This document shows, one piece after another, positions 1-8,080 of a stretch of DNA of 9,535 nucleotides. The position numbers and the translations under genes were made by a program. The stretch comes from an uncultured Prevotella sp. (GTDB lineage Bacteria > Bacteroidota > Bacteroidia > Bacteroidales > Bacteroidaceae), in NCBI GenBank assembly GCA_900553965.1, contig USFX01000104.1, forward strand, positions 1-9,535, in the 5' to 3' direction. How positions within the stretch are numbered: position 1 is the first letter of the stretch; the number at the start of each line of letters is the position of its first letter. A model generated the notes under the pieces. That model was given only the letters and a program-made list of their open reading frames with translations, was not told where the DNA came from and did no database searches.

Positions 1-2
1 TT

Positions 3-53
3 GAATTCTTCAAGGATTTTGAGGTGTTTGTCGGGATAATTCCGAGTTTTTAA
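3..53 (+). CDS. Possible C-terminal end of an upstream gene (partial)
   Basis: One forward frame is open from the window edge to a TAA at 51-53 and would encode about 16 residues ending in VFVGIIPSF. The repeat at 65-160 begins 12 nt after this stop, which fits the habit in this window of repeats sitting directly behind genes. The stretch is too short to recognise a family, and a reverse-strand frame is also open across it, so this is only a candidate gene end. Confidence 0.25.
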   Translation, partial: EFFKDFEVFVGIIPSF

Positions 54-64
54 CAGTTCGTTTT

Positions 65-160
65 AAACGCAAAGACGCAAAGTTAAAAAGTCTCTGTGTC
101 TCCGTGTCTCTGTGTTCAGATTATATTATTAAAATCTTTGTGCCTCCGCGTCTTTGCGTT
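65..160. repeat. Imperfect inverted repeat of the CGCAAAGACGCAAAG type
   Basis: AACGCAAAGACGC at 66-78 is perfectly complementary to GCGTCTTTGCGTT at 148-160 (13 bp). A further 4 bp (AAAG 79-82 with CTTT 136-139) can pair across an 8-nt bulge. The middle holds a quasi-tandem run of TCTCTGTGTC / TCCGTGTC / TCTGTGTT at 91-116, then an AT-rich stretch. From memory, CTTTGCGTCTTTGCGTT-like palindromes are common dispersed intergenic repeats in Bacteroidota and other phyla. It may end transcription of the preceding gene; no T-tract supports that directly. Confidence 0.65.
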
Positions 161-232
161 GAAATTATCGTCTTCGCGCTGAAAAACCGCGCCTCTGTAC
201 CTGAGAAACCGCAGAGAAAACCGAAGTGAAAT

Positions 233-263
233 TTTGTTTTTCGCGGCATTTGGAGTAACTTTG
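233..263 (+). promoter_or_regulatory. mutS promoter (Bacteroidota type)
   Basis: TAACTTTG at 256-263 is a full match to the Bacteroidota -7 consensus TAnnTTTG, and TTTG at 233-236 lies 19 nt upstream, the expected -33 spacing. Transcription would begin near 270 and give a short leader of about 17 nt. The bases before the ATG are AT-rich (AAATCATATTT) with no Shine-Dalgarno sequence, as usual in this phylum. Confidence 0.7.
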
Positions 264-286
264 CAGCTCACAACTAAATCATATTT

Positions 287-2899
287 ATGGCTACGAAAGA
301 CAAGGAATTGACCCCGATGATGAAGCAGTTTTTCGACCTCAAGGCGAAACACCCTGATGCCGTGCTGCTCTTCCGTTGCGGTGATTTCTATGAGACCTAC
401 TGTGAGGACGCCACCACGGCCTCACGCATACTCGGCATCACCCTCACGCGACGGAGCAACGGGGGAACGGAGATGGCCGGCTTTCCCCACCATGCGCTCG
501 ACACCTATCTTCCGAAGCTCGTCAGGGCCGGCAAGCGTGTCGCCATCTGCGATCAGCTGGAGGACCCGAAGCTGACCAAGAAGCTTGTCAAGCGCGGCAT
601 CACGGAGCTGGTCACGCCGGGTGTAGCCATGGGTGACAACGTCCTCAACTATAAGGAGAACAACTTTCTGGCTGCCGTCCATTTCGGCAAGTCGGCCTGC
701 GGCGTGGCCTTTCTGGACATATCGACGGGCGAGTTCCTCACGGGTGAGGGCACTCACGACTATGTCGACAAGCTGCTGGGCAACTTCTCGCCCAAGGAAG
801 TGCTCTACGACCGCGGCCGCAAGCAGGACTTCGAACGCTATTTCGGCAACCGCTTCTTCACCTTCGAGCTCGACGACTGGGTGTTCGCCGGACAGGGCGG
901 GCGCCAGAAGCTGCTGCGCCATTTCGGTGTGAAGAACCTCAAAGGCTTCGGTGTCGACCATCTTGAGTCGGGCATCGTGGCCGCCGGCGCCATTCTCCAG
1001 TATCTGGAGATGACGCAGCACACGCAGATAGGCCATATCACGGCGCTCACCCGCATCGAGGAGGAGCGCTATGTGAGGCTCGACAAGTTCACCATACGCA
1101 GCCTCGAACTGCTCCAGCCCATGCAGGACGACGGCTCGTCGCTGCTCGACGTCATTGACCGCACGGTCTCGCCCATGGGCGGCCGTCTGCTGCGCCGCTG
1201 GCTGGTCTTTCCGCTGAAAGACGTGCGGCGCGTGACGGAGCGGCTTGATGTCGTCGACCATTTCTTCCGCCATCCGGACTTCCGCTGCTGCGTCGACGAG
1301 CAGCTCCACCGCACGGGCGACCTCGAACGCATCATCTCCAAGGTGGCCACGGGCCGCGTGTCGCCCCGCGAGGTCGTCCAGCTGAAGACGGCGCTTCAGG
1401 CCGTGCGCCCCATCAAGGAGGCGTGCCTGCAGGCTGACAATGAGGTGCTCCGCCGGATGGGCGAGCAGTTCAGCCTCTGCGAGTCGCTGCGCGACAGGAT
1501 TGAACGGGAGATTGAGCCAGACGCACCGCAGATTGTCGGTCGCGGAGGCGTCATCCGGAGCGGTGTCAGCGACGAGCTGGACGAGCTGCGCCACATCGCG
1601 TACAGCGGCAAGGACTATCTCATGCGCATTCAGGAGCGGGAGACGGAGCGGACGGGCATCGCCAGTCTGAAGATTGGATATAACAATGTCTTCGGCTACT
1701 ATCTCGAAGTGCGCAACACCTATAAGGACCGCGTGCCGCAGGACTGGGTGCGCAAGCAGACACTCGCACAGGCCGAGCGCTACATCACGCAGGAGCTGAA
1801 GGAATATGAGGAAAAGATATTGGGTGCGGAGGACAAGATATTGTCGCTCGAAGCGCGGCTGTTCAACGACCTGATAGGCTCCATGCAGGAGTTCATCCCC
1901 CAGATACAGATTGACGCCAGCCTGCTCGCGCGCATCGACTGTCTGCTGTCGTTCGCCAAGGCGGCCGAGGAGCACGGCTACGTGAGGCCCGTCATTGACG
2001 ACACCGACGTCATCGACATCCGTCAGGGACGCCACCCCGTCATCGAGACGCAGCTGCCGCCGGGCGAGCCTTTCGTCCCCAACGACATCTATCTCGACAG
2101 CGAGAAACAGCAGATAATGATCATCACCGGTCCCAACATGGCCGGTAAGTCGGCCCTCCTGCGCCAGACGGCGCTCATCGTGCTGATGGCCCAGACGGGA
2201 TGTTTCGTGCCGGCGGAGAGTGCCCGCATCGGAATGGTGGACAAGGTCTTCACCCGCGTCGGGGCGAGCGACAATATCTCGCTGGGCGAATCGACCTTCA
2301 TGGTCGAGATGACCGAGGCGGCCAACATCCTCAACAATGTCTCGCCGCGTTCGCTCGTGCTCTTCGACGAGCTGGGCCGCGGAACGTCGACATACGACGG
2401 TATCAGCATCGCGTGGGCCATCGTCGAATATCTCCACGAGAACCGGCGGGCACAGGCGCGCACGCTCTTCGCCACCCATTACCACGAGCTGAACGAGATG
2501 GAGAAGAACTTCAAGCGCATCCGCAACTACAATGTCAGTGTCAAGGAGGCCGGCGACAAGGTCATCTTTGTCCGTAAGCTGACCCGCGGCGGCTCGGAAC
2601 ATTCGTTCGGTATCCACGCCGCCGACATCGCCGGCATGCCGAAGAGCATCGTCAGCCGCGCCAACGTCATCCTCCGTCAGCTTGAAGCGGACAACGCCTC
2701 GGTCGGCTCCGAGGGCAAGCCTTCGACTCCCACCGTCCATTCCGGCGGTCAGGACGGCATGCAGCTGTCCTTCTTCCAGCTCGACGACCCCGTGCTCGCG
2801 CAGATACGCGACGAGATAATCGGACTGGACATCAACAACCTGACGCCCGTGGAGGCGCTGAACAAGCTGAATGAGATAAAGAAGATATTGGGAAAATAA
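287..2899 (+). CDS. mutS: DNA mismatch repair protein MutS
   Basis: MutS binds base mismatches and small loops behind the replication fork and, using ATP, starts repair with MutL. The 870-residue protein has the full MutS1 plan: an N-terminal mismatch-binding domain with the Phe-x-Glu wedge (GDFYE, F34 and E36), connector, lever and clamp domains, then the ATPase. The Walker A motif is GPNMAGKS at 615-622, with Ala where many MutS proteins have Gly; Walker B is LVLFDE with D694-E695, followed by GRGTST; the THYH motif is at 730-733. QLSFF at 826-830 fits a beta-clamp binding motif, and the C-terminus ends with the usual NNLTPVEALNKL segment. The ATG at 287 leaves the normal N-terminal length and follows a good promoter. 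No mutL is adjacent. It is convergent with the PKD gene. Confidence 0.97.
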   Translation: MATKDKELTPMMKQFFDLKAKHPDAVLLFRCGDFYETYCEDATTASRILGITLTRRSNGGTEMAGFPHHALDTYLPKLVRAGKRVAICDQLEDPKLTKKLVKRGITELVTPGVAMGDNVLNYKENNFLAAVHFGKSACGVAFLDISTGEFLTGEGTHDYVDKLLGNFSPKEVLYDRGRKQDFERYFGNRFFTFELDDWVFAGQGGRQKLLRHFGVKNLKGFGVDHLESGIVAAGAILQYLEMTQHTQIGHITALTRIEEERYVRLDKFTIRSLELLQPMQDDGSSLLDVIDRTVSPMGGRLLRRWLVFPLKDVRRVTERLDVVDHFFRHPDFRCCVDEQLHRTGDLERIISKVATGRVSPREVVQLKTALQAVRPIKEACLQADNEVLRRMGEQFSLCESLRDRIEREIEPDAPQIVGRGGVIRSGVSDELDELRHIAYSGKDYLMRIQERETERTGIASLKIGYNNVFGYYLEVRNTYKDRVPQDWVRKQTLAQAERYITQELKEYEEKILGAEDKILSLEARLFNDLIGSMQEFIPQIQIDASLLARIDCLLSFAKAAEEHGYVRPVIDDTDVIDIRQGRHPVIETQLPPGEPFVPNDIYLDSEKQQIMIITGPNMAGKSALLRQTALIVLMAQTGCFVPAESARIGMVDKVFTRVGASDNISLGESTFMVEMTEAANILNNVSPRSLVLFDELGRGTSTYDGISIAWAIVEYLHENRRAQARTLFATHYHELNEMEKNFKRIRNYNVSVKEAGDKVIFVRKLTRGGSEHSFGIHAADIAGMPKSIVSRANVILRQLEADNASVGSEGKPSTPTVHSGGQDGMQLSFFQLDDPVLAQIRDEIIGLDINNLTPVEALNKLNEIKKILGK

Positions 2900-2940
2900 G
2901 GGAAGCCCCACCCCCGCCCCCTCCCCAGGGGGGAGGGGAG
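2900..2940 (+). repeat. GC-rich palindromic repeat directly after the mutS stop
   Basis: A block of C-runs followed by G-runs starts at the base after the mutS TAA. The best hairpin pairs CCCCTCCCC at 2918-2926 with GGGGAGGGG at 2930-2938 (9 bp, loop AGG), followed by only a weak T-run at 2951-2954. It resembles the block after the PKD gene stop at 3108-3143 read on the other strand. From memory, GCCCC-ACCCCC-GCCCCCTCCCC elements are frequent in Prevotella-like intergenic DNA. It may act as terminator or 3'-end stabiliser for mutS mRNA. Confidence 0.6.
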
Positions 2941-2968
2941 TGAAAACTCCTTTTGCTGATGAGGGAAG

Positions 2969-3056
2969 CACACAAGTAGGGACATATTCTTGTATTTGTC
3001 CGCCTTTAACGGGTTATTGTTGGCGGACAAATACAAGAATATGTCCCTACTGTGTG
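2969..3056. repeat. Long perfect inverted repeat (30-bp stem)
   Basis: The left arm 2975-3004 and right arm 3022-3051 are perfectly complementary over 30 bp, with a 17-nt loop at 3005-3021. With one bulged A at 2975 the pairing extends outward to 2969/3056. Each arm itself has quasi-dyad ends (GGACA...TGTCC), so an arm could fold alone as well. It lies midway between the convergent ends of mutS and the PKD gene, carries no ORF, and could stop transcription from either side or be a non-autonomous dispersed element. Confidence 0.85.
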
Positions 3057-3107
3057 TATTATACATTACCTCCGATGCTTACCTGCAAATGTTCAATCCG
3101 CAGGTCT

Positions 3108-3143
3108 CTCCCCCTTGGGGGAGCCGGAGGGGGCCGGGGCCCC
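3108..3143 (-). repeat. GC-rich palindromic repeat directly after the PKD gene stop
   Basis: CTCCCCC at 3108-3114 pairs with GGGGGAG at 3117-3123 around TT (allowing a loop, about 6 bp), and GGGGCCCC at 3136-3143 is a self-complementary octamer that abuts the stop codon. Read on the minus strand the block begins immediately after TAA, and its order of GGGGCCCC, CCCCCTCC and CTCCCCCAAGGGGGAG parallels the block after mutS. It probably belongs to the same repeat class and may help end transcription of the PKD gene. Confidence 0.55.
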
Positions 3144-4994
3144 TTACTTCACTACGATTTTCTTCCCACCTTTTATATATATGCCCTTCGTGAGCTGGCG
3201 GTCATTGACGCGCACGCCCTGAAGCGTATATACGGGAGCGTCGTCCGGTGCTTCGGTGGCCTTGGGGGCCGCGATGGCTGACGGCGGCTGGGGTTTGTCG
3301 TATGTCACGACGGGGCTGACGGCCATTGAGACGGCGTCGTCCGTGTTCTCGAACCACTGGCTCGTACCGAGCGGATTGCCCTGTTCGTCCTGGTCCTCCA
3401 CGAGCTGCCATGTCGTCGTCCGGCCGCCCTCGTCGCGCCGTACACAGGCAATGGCGATGTCGTCTTTGGCGTAGGGCGCCTCGTCCTGTGTGGCGTTGGG
3501 GATGCCCTCGATGACAACGAAGAAGTCGCTGTCAATCTCAGCCGGTTTGTCGAGGATGAAGCGGGTGGGGGCCCACGTCGACGGGTCAATCATGATGTCG
3601 CCCGCCTTTATCGTCGAAGAGGCCAGAACCTCGCCCGGAGCACCGTTCGCGTCGGGGCGGCAGACGCTCAGCGTGATGGGAGCGTCGGGCGAGATGGTCG
3701 TGCCGGAGAAGAAGAAGACGTCGACGCTGTCGACAGTGGCGGCGGCCAGCGGCTTCTTGTAGTGCTCGGCAAAGGCCGTCAGTCCGAGCCAGTTGCTTCC
3801 GGCGTAGTTGCCGTACCAGCCCAGCTGTATCTTAACGAGGTCGGCGTTCTCCTCCGGAGCGATGTTCCATACATATTGCGCGCCGCCCGCCTGGATGGCA
3901 TACTGCATGATGTCACGGTCCGTGCCGGCCTCGTTCGACGCCGTCAGGGCCAGACTGTAGCGTCCCGCCTTGGCGTATGTGACCACGGGATTCTGCTCCG
4001 TGCTCGTCTCGGGCGTTCCGCCGACAAACTGCCACAGCCACTCCGTCGGCATGCCGGTGGACAGGTCGCGGTACTGCACGGGCACATTCGTCGGGACGAA
4101 CGTTGCGACGTAGGGCGACAGATAGCCCTCCTCGGGCATGCCGATGACGGCGTTGGGCTGCTGGCGGAGTACGACGACATAGCCCTCGCGTACCGACGTG
4201 TCGGTCGTGGTTCCGTCGCCGACGGTCAGCTTGACGGCATACGTCCCGGCCTGCTCATAGCGCACGACGGGCTCGCGCTCGGTCGACGTGGCCGGCGTGC
4301 CGCCCTCGAACTCCCACCGCCACGACTTGACGTCGCCTTCAGACAGGTCGGCGAACTGAACGGTCTCGCCCTGCCATATCTCCACCCGTGAGTCGGCCGT
4401 GGCGTCGAGCTGCATCACGCGGAAGCCGTCTATCAGCTCGCTCTCTCCGTCGCTGCCCTTATAGCGGAAGGAGAAGGTCACGCGCTTGCCCTCCACGCGC
4501 TTCAGGTCGAACGAGAATTTCTTCCATTTGGTCTCGTCGTAGCCCTCGTTCTGCGCCCAAAGGAACTGGTTGAGCAGCTGGACGGTGTCGCCCGTGGCCA
4601 CGTCGGTGGCATAGAACGTGTAGCTGCCCCAGAGAAGGAAGTTCGGGCAGAAGTAGTTGTAGTATTCCACGACGCTTCCGGGACGGATGTCTATCGCCGG
4701 CGATGTCACCGTCTCGTCCTGCCGGCTCTCGTCGTAGACCAAGGCCAGCGAGTTCTTGCTGGTCGGGTCGATGGTGTTGAACGTGATGTTGTAGCCCAGT
4801 CCCGGCGCAATCTGCCACGTGTAGCGATCGTTTGTGGACTCGACGGTCCACGTCGAAAACTCTTCCTCGCTGTCGAAGTTCTGCGTGTAGTAGGCACTGT
4901 AGGACTTTGCGGACGTGAATGCCGCCTTCAGTCCGTCGGCATGGGCGCCGAGAACCGCTGCTGCGGAAATCAAAGTAAGTACAAGTCTCTTCAT
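3144..4994 (-). CDS. Secreted PKD-domain protein with adhesin-like domain and type IX-like C-terminal tail
   Basis: A 616-residue exported protein of unknown target. Residues 1 to about 20 form a signal peptide (MKRLVLTLISAAAVLGAHA). Residues 35-195 look like a beta-sandwich of the choice-of-anchor / cleaved-adhesin kind, starting YYTQNFDSEEEFSTW. Two PKD domains follow at about 203-275 and 288-368; they share WxW/QF-x-GGTP-x-TSTE-xx-PVV-x-Y-xx-AG-x-Y, indicating internal duplication. Residues 373-565 form another beta-rich region I cannot name. The last 30 residues (VYTLQGVRV...KGIYIKGGKKIVVK) fit the C-terminal sorting tail of Bacteroidota type IX cargo, so surface display or release is likely. 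No catalytic motif is visible; adhesion or glycan binding is a guess. The start sits 28 nt downstream of a terminator hairpin with no recognisable promoter between. It is convergent with mutS. Confidence 0.85.
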   Translation of the reverse strand: MKRLVLTLISAAAVLGAHADGLKAAFTSAKSYSAYYTQNFDSEEEFSTWTVESTNDRYTWQIAPGLGYNITFNTIDPTSKNSLALVYDESRQDETVTSPAIDIRPGSVVEYYNYFCPNFLLWGSYTFYATDVATGDTVQLLNQFLWAQNEGYDETKWKKFSFDLKRVEGKRVTFSFRYKGSDGESELIDGFRVMQLDATADSRVEIWQGETVQFADLSEGDVKSWRWEFEGGTPATSTEREPVVRYEQAGTYAVKLTVGDGTTTDTSVREGYVVVLRQQPNAVIGMPEEGYLSPYVATFVPTNVPVQYRDLSTGMPTEWLWQFVGGTPETSTEQNPVVTYAKAGRYSLALTASNEAGTDRDIMQYAIQAGGAQYVWNIAPEENADLVKIQLGWYGNYAGSNWLGLTAFAEHYKKPLAAATVDSVDVFFFSGTTISPDAPITLSVCRPDANGAPGEVLASSTIKAGDIMIDPSTWAPTRFILDKPAEIDSDFFVVIEGIPNATQDEAPYAKDDIAIACVRRDEGGRTTTWQLVEDQDEQGNPLGTSQWFENTDDAVSMAVSPVVTYDKPQPPSAIAAPKATEAPDDAPVYTLQGVRVNDRQLTKGIYIKGGKKIVVK

Positions 4995-5021
4995 CTGATT
5001 GTTGTTTTAATTAATTAAAAA

Positions 5022-5057
5022 AGGCCCGGCCGGTATGCCCTCATACCGGTCAGGCCT
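5022..5057 (-). terminator. Intrinsic terminator after the M16 peptidase gene
   Basis: A stem of 15 pairs with one mismatch (C5027/A5052) and one G-U pair closes a 4-nt loop at 5038-5041. Read on the minus strand it is followed by TTTTTT (5016-5021 region) and then AT-rich DNA, the classic form of an intrinsic terminator. The hairpin starts 24 nt after the peptidase stop. A T-run at 5061-5065 on the other side means it could also work on the plus strand. It lies within the only possible leader of the PKD gene, so it may act as a partial terminator or attenuator. Confidence 0.85.
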
Positions 5058-5080
5058 ATCTTTTTCGTTCTCTAAAGTGG

Positions 5081-7897
5081 TCATTCCTCCGGCATCATGA
5101 CCACCTCGACGCGGTTTCCGGCCTTCAGCATCTCTGCGATGAAGGCTGAAATGGTCTCCGGTGTCTGTGCCTGAACGGTCTGCTTGTAGTCCGTGTGGAG
5201 GTCAACGCCGTAGTCGCGGAAGTTCTTGATGATGCCGCTCCAATAGCCGTTGGTCTTCGTGCGGTCGTCATAGCTCTTGAGCATATACTCCTTCACCTTG
5301 GCGAGCATGTCGGCGTCGCAGCTCTTCGCCATCGCCGGAACCTCGTCGCGGAGTATCGCCAGAGCCGTGTCGCCCTTCTCGGGCTTCATCGGGCAGTAGG
5401 CCATCAGGCCGCAGTCAATCTTCTCGTCGCCGCGGTTGAGGCTTCCCTGAGCGCCCACGCTATAGGCAGCGCTGGCGTCCTCGCGTATCTTCTTGAGGTA
5501 GATCATGCTGAGAACCTGACCTGCGATGTCGGCCTTGATGCGGTTTTCGAGCGTGTAGGGGATGTCCTCGCTCGACCAAACCATGATTGCCATAGCCTTC
5601 GGAGTCTCCATCTTGCGCTTGAAGCTGTTGATGACAATGCCCTTGGCGTCCGTGTCGACGCGCTTGCCCTTCGTCACCTTCTTCTGTGACGGCAGCGAAG
5701 CGATATACTGTTCGAGCAGCGGACGGATTGTCGCCTCGTCGTAGTTACCGATGATCGTGAGCGTATAGGCGGCCGCGTTGGACGTCAGGTTGCGTGCAAT
5801 CTCCAGTATGCGGTCGTAGCTGACGTTCTTCAGGTCGGCCGTTTCGATGGAGGCGAAGCGCGGGTTGTGGCTGTTCATGGTCACGTTGACCGAGTCGTTG
5901 AACGCTCCTTCGGGCGAGAGAGCCTTGTTCTTGAGCGAGATCTCGTATGTCTTCATCAGGTTGTCGAACGACTCCTGATCCTTGTTGATGGCGGTGAAGT
6001 AGAGATAGACCAGCTGAAGCATCGTCTCGACATCCTTGGGAGTGGACGAGCCGCTGATGGTCTGGCGCGTCATGCCGAGTGACATCGAGGCCGAAGCAAT
6101 CTTTCCGGCCAATGCTTTCTCTAACTCCGTGTAGGAGAAGTTGCCCAGTCCGCTGGCTTCGATGACGTCGTCAAAGGCCTTCAGGTTTGCATAGTCAGCC
6201 TCGCCGTAGAGCGACGAGCCGCCGAAGCCCTCCATCGAGAGCAGCACCTGGTCTTTCTTGAAGTCAGTCTGCTTCAGCACGACCTTGACGCCGTTTGACA
6301 GCACGAGCTCCTTATATCCGAACTTTTCGTTCATCTTCTCGCTCTTGATGGTTCCCTTTTTGGGCATCGTGGTGATGAGCGGCTCATCCTTGACGTTGTC
6401 CACGTAGGCTTCGAGCTTCTCGGCGCGCACTCCGGCGATGGCCTTCAGGAGTCCCTCGCGTGTCGGATAGACAGCTCCGTCCTTCTCGATGTTGAAGCTG
6501 AGGACGACCATATTGGTGTCCGTGGGCGGCACGAGCATTGCCATGGTCTGGTTGATGGCCTCGATGGGGATCATGGGGATGACCTCCTTCATCATTGCGT
6601 AGTAGTCGTCGAGCGACGGAATGGGCTCCTTCGAGAGATAGTGCTCCTTGTATTCGTCGCAGAACTGGCGGCTGTAGCGCTTGTCCTTGTTGCTGTATGT
6701 CTTGTCGAGAGCGCTGAGGGCGTTGGCCTTGGCGCGGTTATACTCCGTCGGGGTGAATCCGAAGCGGGCGGCGCGCAGCGCCTCGCGGTAGATAGCGGCC
6801 AGCGCCTCCTCCGTCTGTCCGTCCTTCGGCAGGGCGTCGATGTCAAAGGCGTCCATCGTGCTGGCGAAGATATAGGAGCCGTCGTATGCCGTCGAGCCGA
6901 CGAAGGGGCTTTCGGGCTTCTGGGCGTATTCGGCCAGACGGGCGTTGAGCATGTCGATGGCCGTGCTCTTGACATACTGTGATACGATGTAGGGGATGGT
7001 GTTCTTCAGCGAGTCGGGCATTGTCTCGTGCTTGAAGATAAGGTCAACGGTGTTGACGCGCTGTTCCTTGTCCTTTTCGATGACGACGATGGGCTCGGCG
7101 TTGTCCGGCACGGGTTCCTTCACGACGGGGGCAGCGTCAGCCTGGAGCTTGATGTCGCTGAAGAGCCGTTTGATTTCGGCCTCGGTGTGGTCGACGTCTA
7201 TGTCGCCGACGACGATGATGGCCTGGTTGTCCGGGCGATACCACTTCTCATAGTAGTCGCGGAGCACCTGTGGCTTGAAGTTGTCGATGACACTCATCAG
7301 TCCGATGGGCATGCGCAGTCCGTACTTGCTTCCGGGATAGAGCGTCGGCAGGGCGCGCTCGAACATACGCTGTGACGCGCTGCTGCGCATGCGCCACTCT
7401 TCGTGTATGACGCCGCGTTCCTTGTCTATCTCGGCCGGGTCGAGCACGAGTCCGTCGGCCCAGTCGTAGAGGATGAGCAGACAGGAGTCGAGTGCCGACT
7501 GGCGTGTCGTGGGCACGTTGGAGATGTTGTAGACCGTCTGGTCAATGCTGGTGTAGGCATTGAGGTCGCGCCCGAACTGTACGCCGATTGACTCGCAGTA
7601 GCGTATGAGGTCGTTTCCCTGGAAGTGTTTCGTGCCGTTGAAGCACATGTGTTCCAGGAAGTGGGCCAGTCCGCGCTGCTCCTCTTCTTCCTGAATGGAG
7701 CCCACCCGCTGTGCGATGTAGAACTCGGCGCGGTTTTCCGGCCAGTTGTTGTAGCGGATGTAATAGGTCAGGCCGTTCGGCAGTGTTCCGATGCGCACGT
7801 CCTTGTCGGGCGTCACGGTCGGCATCGGCATCTGTGCTGTGGCCGCCATGGCGGTCAGCATCATCAGAGCCGACAAGAACAGATTCTTGAGTTTCAT
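5081..7897 (-). CDS. Periplasmic M16 (insulinase/pitrilysin-type) zinc metallopeptidase
   Basis: A 938-residue exported zinc peptidase of family M16, which degrades peptides or small unfolded proteins inside a clam-shell chamber. Residues 1-21 are a signal peptide with a likely cut at ATA-Q. The inverted zinc motif HFLEH occupies 79-83 (H79, E82 catalytic, H83), and E160 in KERGVIHEE lies 76 residues later, matching HxxEH-x76-E. The second half repeats the fold without a zinc motif and contains IRED..AAYSV at about 804-814, the Arg/Tyr segment typical of the C-terminal M16 half. Length and two-lobe plan are like the PqqL/pitrilysin group of about 930 residues. The start ATG at 7897 directly begins the signal peptide. 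A strong terminator follows. The natural substrate cannot be read from the sequence; it could process imported peptides or outer-membrane receptor substrates. Confidence 0.92.
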   Translation of the reverse strand: MKLKNLFLSALMMLTAMAATAQMPMPTVTPDKDVRIGTLPNGLTYYIRYNNWPENRAEFYIAQRVGSIQEEEEQRGLAHFLEHMCFNGTKHFQGNDLIRYCESIGVQFGRDLNAYTSIDQTVYNISNVPTTRQSALDSCLLILYDWADGLVLDPAEIDKERGVIHEEWRMRSSASQRMFERALPTLYPGSKYGLRMPIGLMSVIDNFKPQVLRDYYEKWYRPDNQAIIVVGDIDVDHTEAEIKRLFSDIKLQADAAPVVKEPVPDNAEPIVVIEKDKEQRVNTVDLIFKHETMPDSLKNTIPYIVSQYVKSTAIDMLNARLAEYAQKPESPFVGSTAYDGSYIFASTMDAFDIDALPKDGQTEEALAAIYREALRAARFGFTPTEYNRAKANALSALDKTYSNKDKRYSRQFCDEYKEHYLSKEPIPSLDDYYAMMKEVIPMIPIEAINQTMAMLVPPTDTNMVVLSFNIEKDGAVYPTREGLLKAIAGVRAEKLEAYVDNVKDEPLITTMPKKGTIKSEKMNEKFGYKELVLSNGVKVVLKQTDFKKDQVLLSMEGFGGSSLYGEADYANLKAFDDVIEASGLGNFSYTELEKALAGKIASASMSLGMTRQTISGSSTPKDVETMLQLVYLYFTAINKDQESFDNLMKTYEISLKNKALSPEGAFNDSVNVTMNSHNPRFASIETADLKNVSYDRILEIARNLTSNAAAYTLTIIGNYDEATIRPLLEQYIASLPSQKKVTKGKRVDTDAKGIVINSFKRKMETPKAMAIMVWSSEDIPYTLENRIKADIAGQVLSMIYLKKIREDASAAYSVGAQGSLNRGDEKIDCGLMAYCPMKPEKGDTALAILRDEVPAMAKSCDADMLAKVKEYMLKSYDDRTKTNGYWSGIIKNFRDYGVDLHTDYKQTVQAQTPETISAFIAEMLKAGNRVEVVMMPEE

Positions 7898-7934
7898 TTG
7901 TCTCTAATTTGTTTCTAATTGGTTAAAAATCGTG

Positions 7935-7942
7935 TAAAGGTA
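7935..7942 (-). promoter_or_regulatory. Possible -7 box of the M16 peptidase promoter
   Basis: On the minus strand TACCTTTA matches TAnnTTTG at all but the last base and lies about 37 nt before the peptidase ATG, in AT-rich DNA. No clear TTTG is found at the -33 spacing, so the call is weak. No other TAnnTTTG match was found on the minus strand between the peptidase start and the repeat cluster. Confidence 0.35.
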
Positions 7943-7995
7943 CACATTATTATTATATAAGGGCGATTATGTTATGAATTATTAACCTTATTCTT

Positions 7996-8080
7996 AGTGC
8001 AGAAGTCAGAGTGATGAGGTATGATTACTCTTTAGGTCAGAGTGCAGAGGTCAGAGTGCAGAGGTATGATTACTTTTTAG
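7996..8080 (+). repeat. Direct repeat pair, 45-nt period
   Basis: The 40-nt blocks 7996-8035 and 8041-8080 are direct copies with four mismatches. Within them a 14-bp module GTCAGAGTGCAGAG (variant with AT for CA) occurs once in the first block and twice in tandem at 8036-8065, followed each time by GTATGATTACT. The array lies between xerD and the M16 peptidase gene and encodes nothing recognisable. Confidence 0.8.

Noticed and set aside
116..352. Small minus-strand frame whose product ends NAKTRRHKDFNNII
   Set aside because: The NAKTRRHKDF-like peptide is what the CGCAAAGACGC repeat gives when translated, and the frame overlaps the start of mutS; it is a repeat artefact.
287..2899. MutS2 or MutS-like paralogue instead of MutS1
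   Set aside because: The N-terminal FxE mismatch motif is present and there is no Smr nuclease domain.
422..2971. Open frame of 849 codons on the minus strand, antisense to mutS
   Set aside because: It mirrors the codons of mutS, whose GC-rich third positions remove antisense stops; its product shows no recognisable domain and it has no promoter.
2900..3143. Possible insertion sequence or small ncRNA gene between convergent genes
   Set aside because: There is no transposase frame, target duplication or promoter; inverted repeats explain the segment.
3762..4391. 209-codon plus-strand frame opposite the PKD gene
   Set aside because: Shadow of the PKD coding sequence with no domain or start context.
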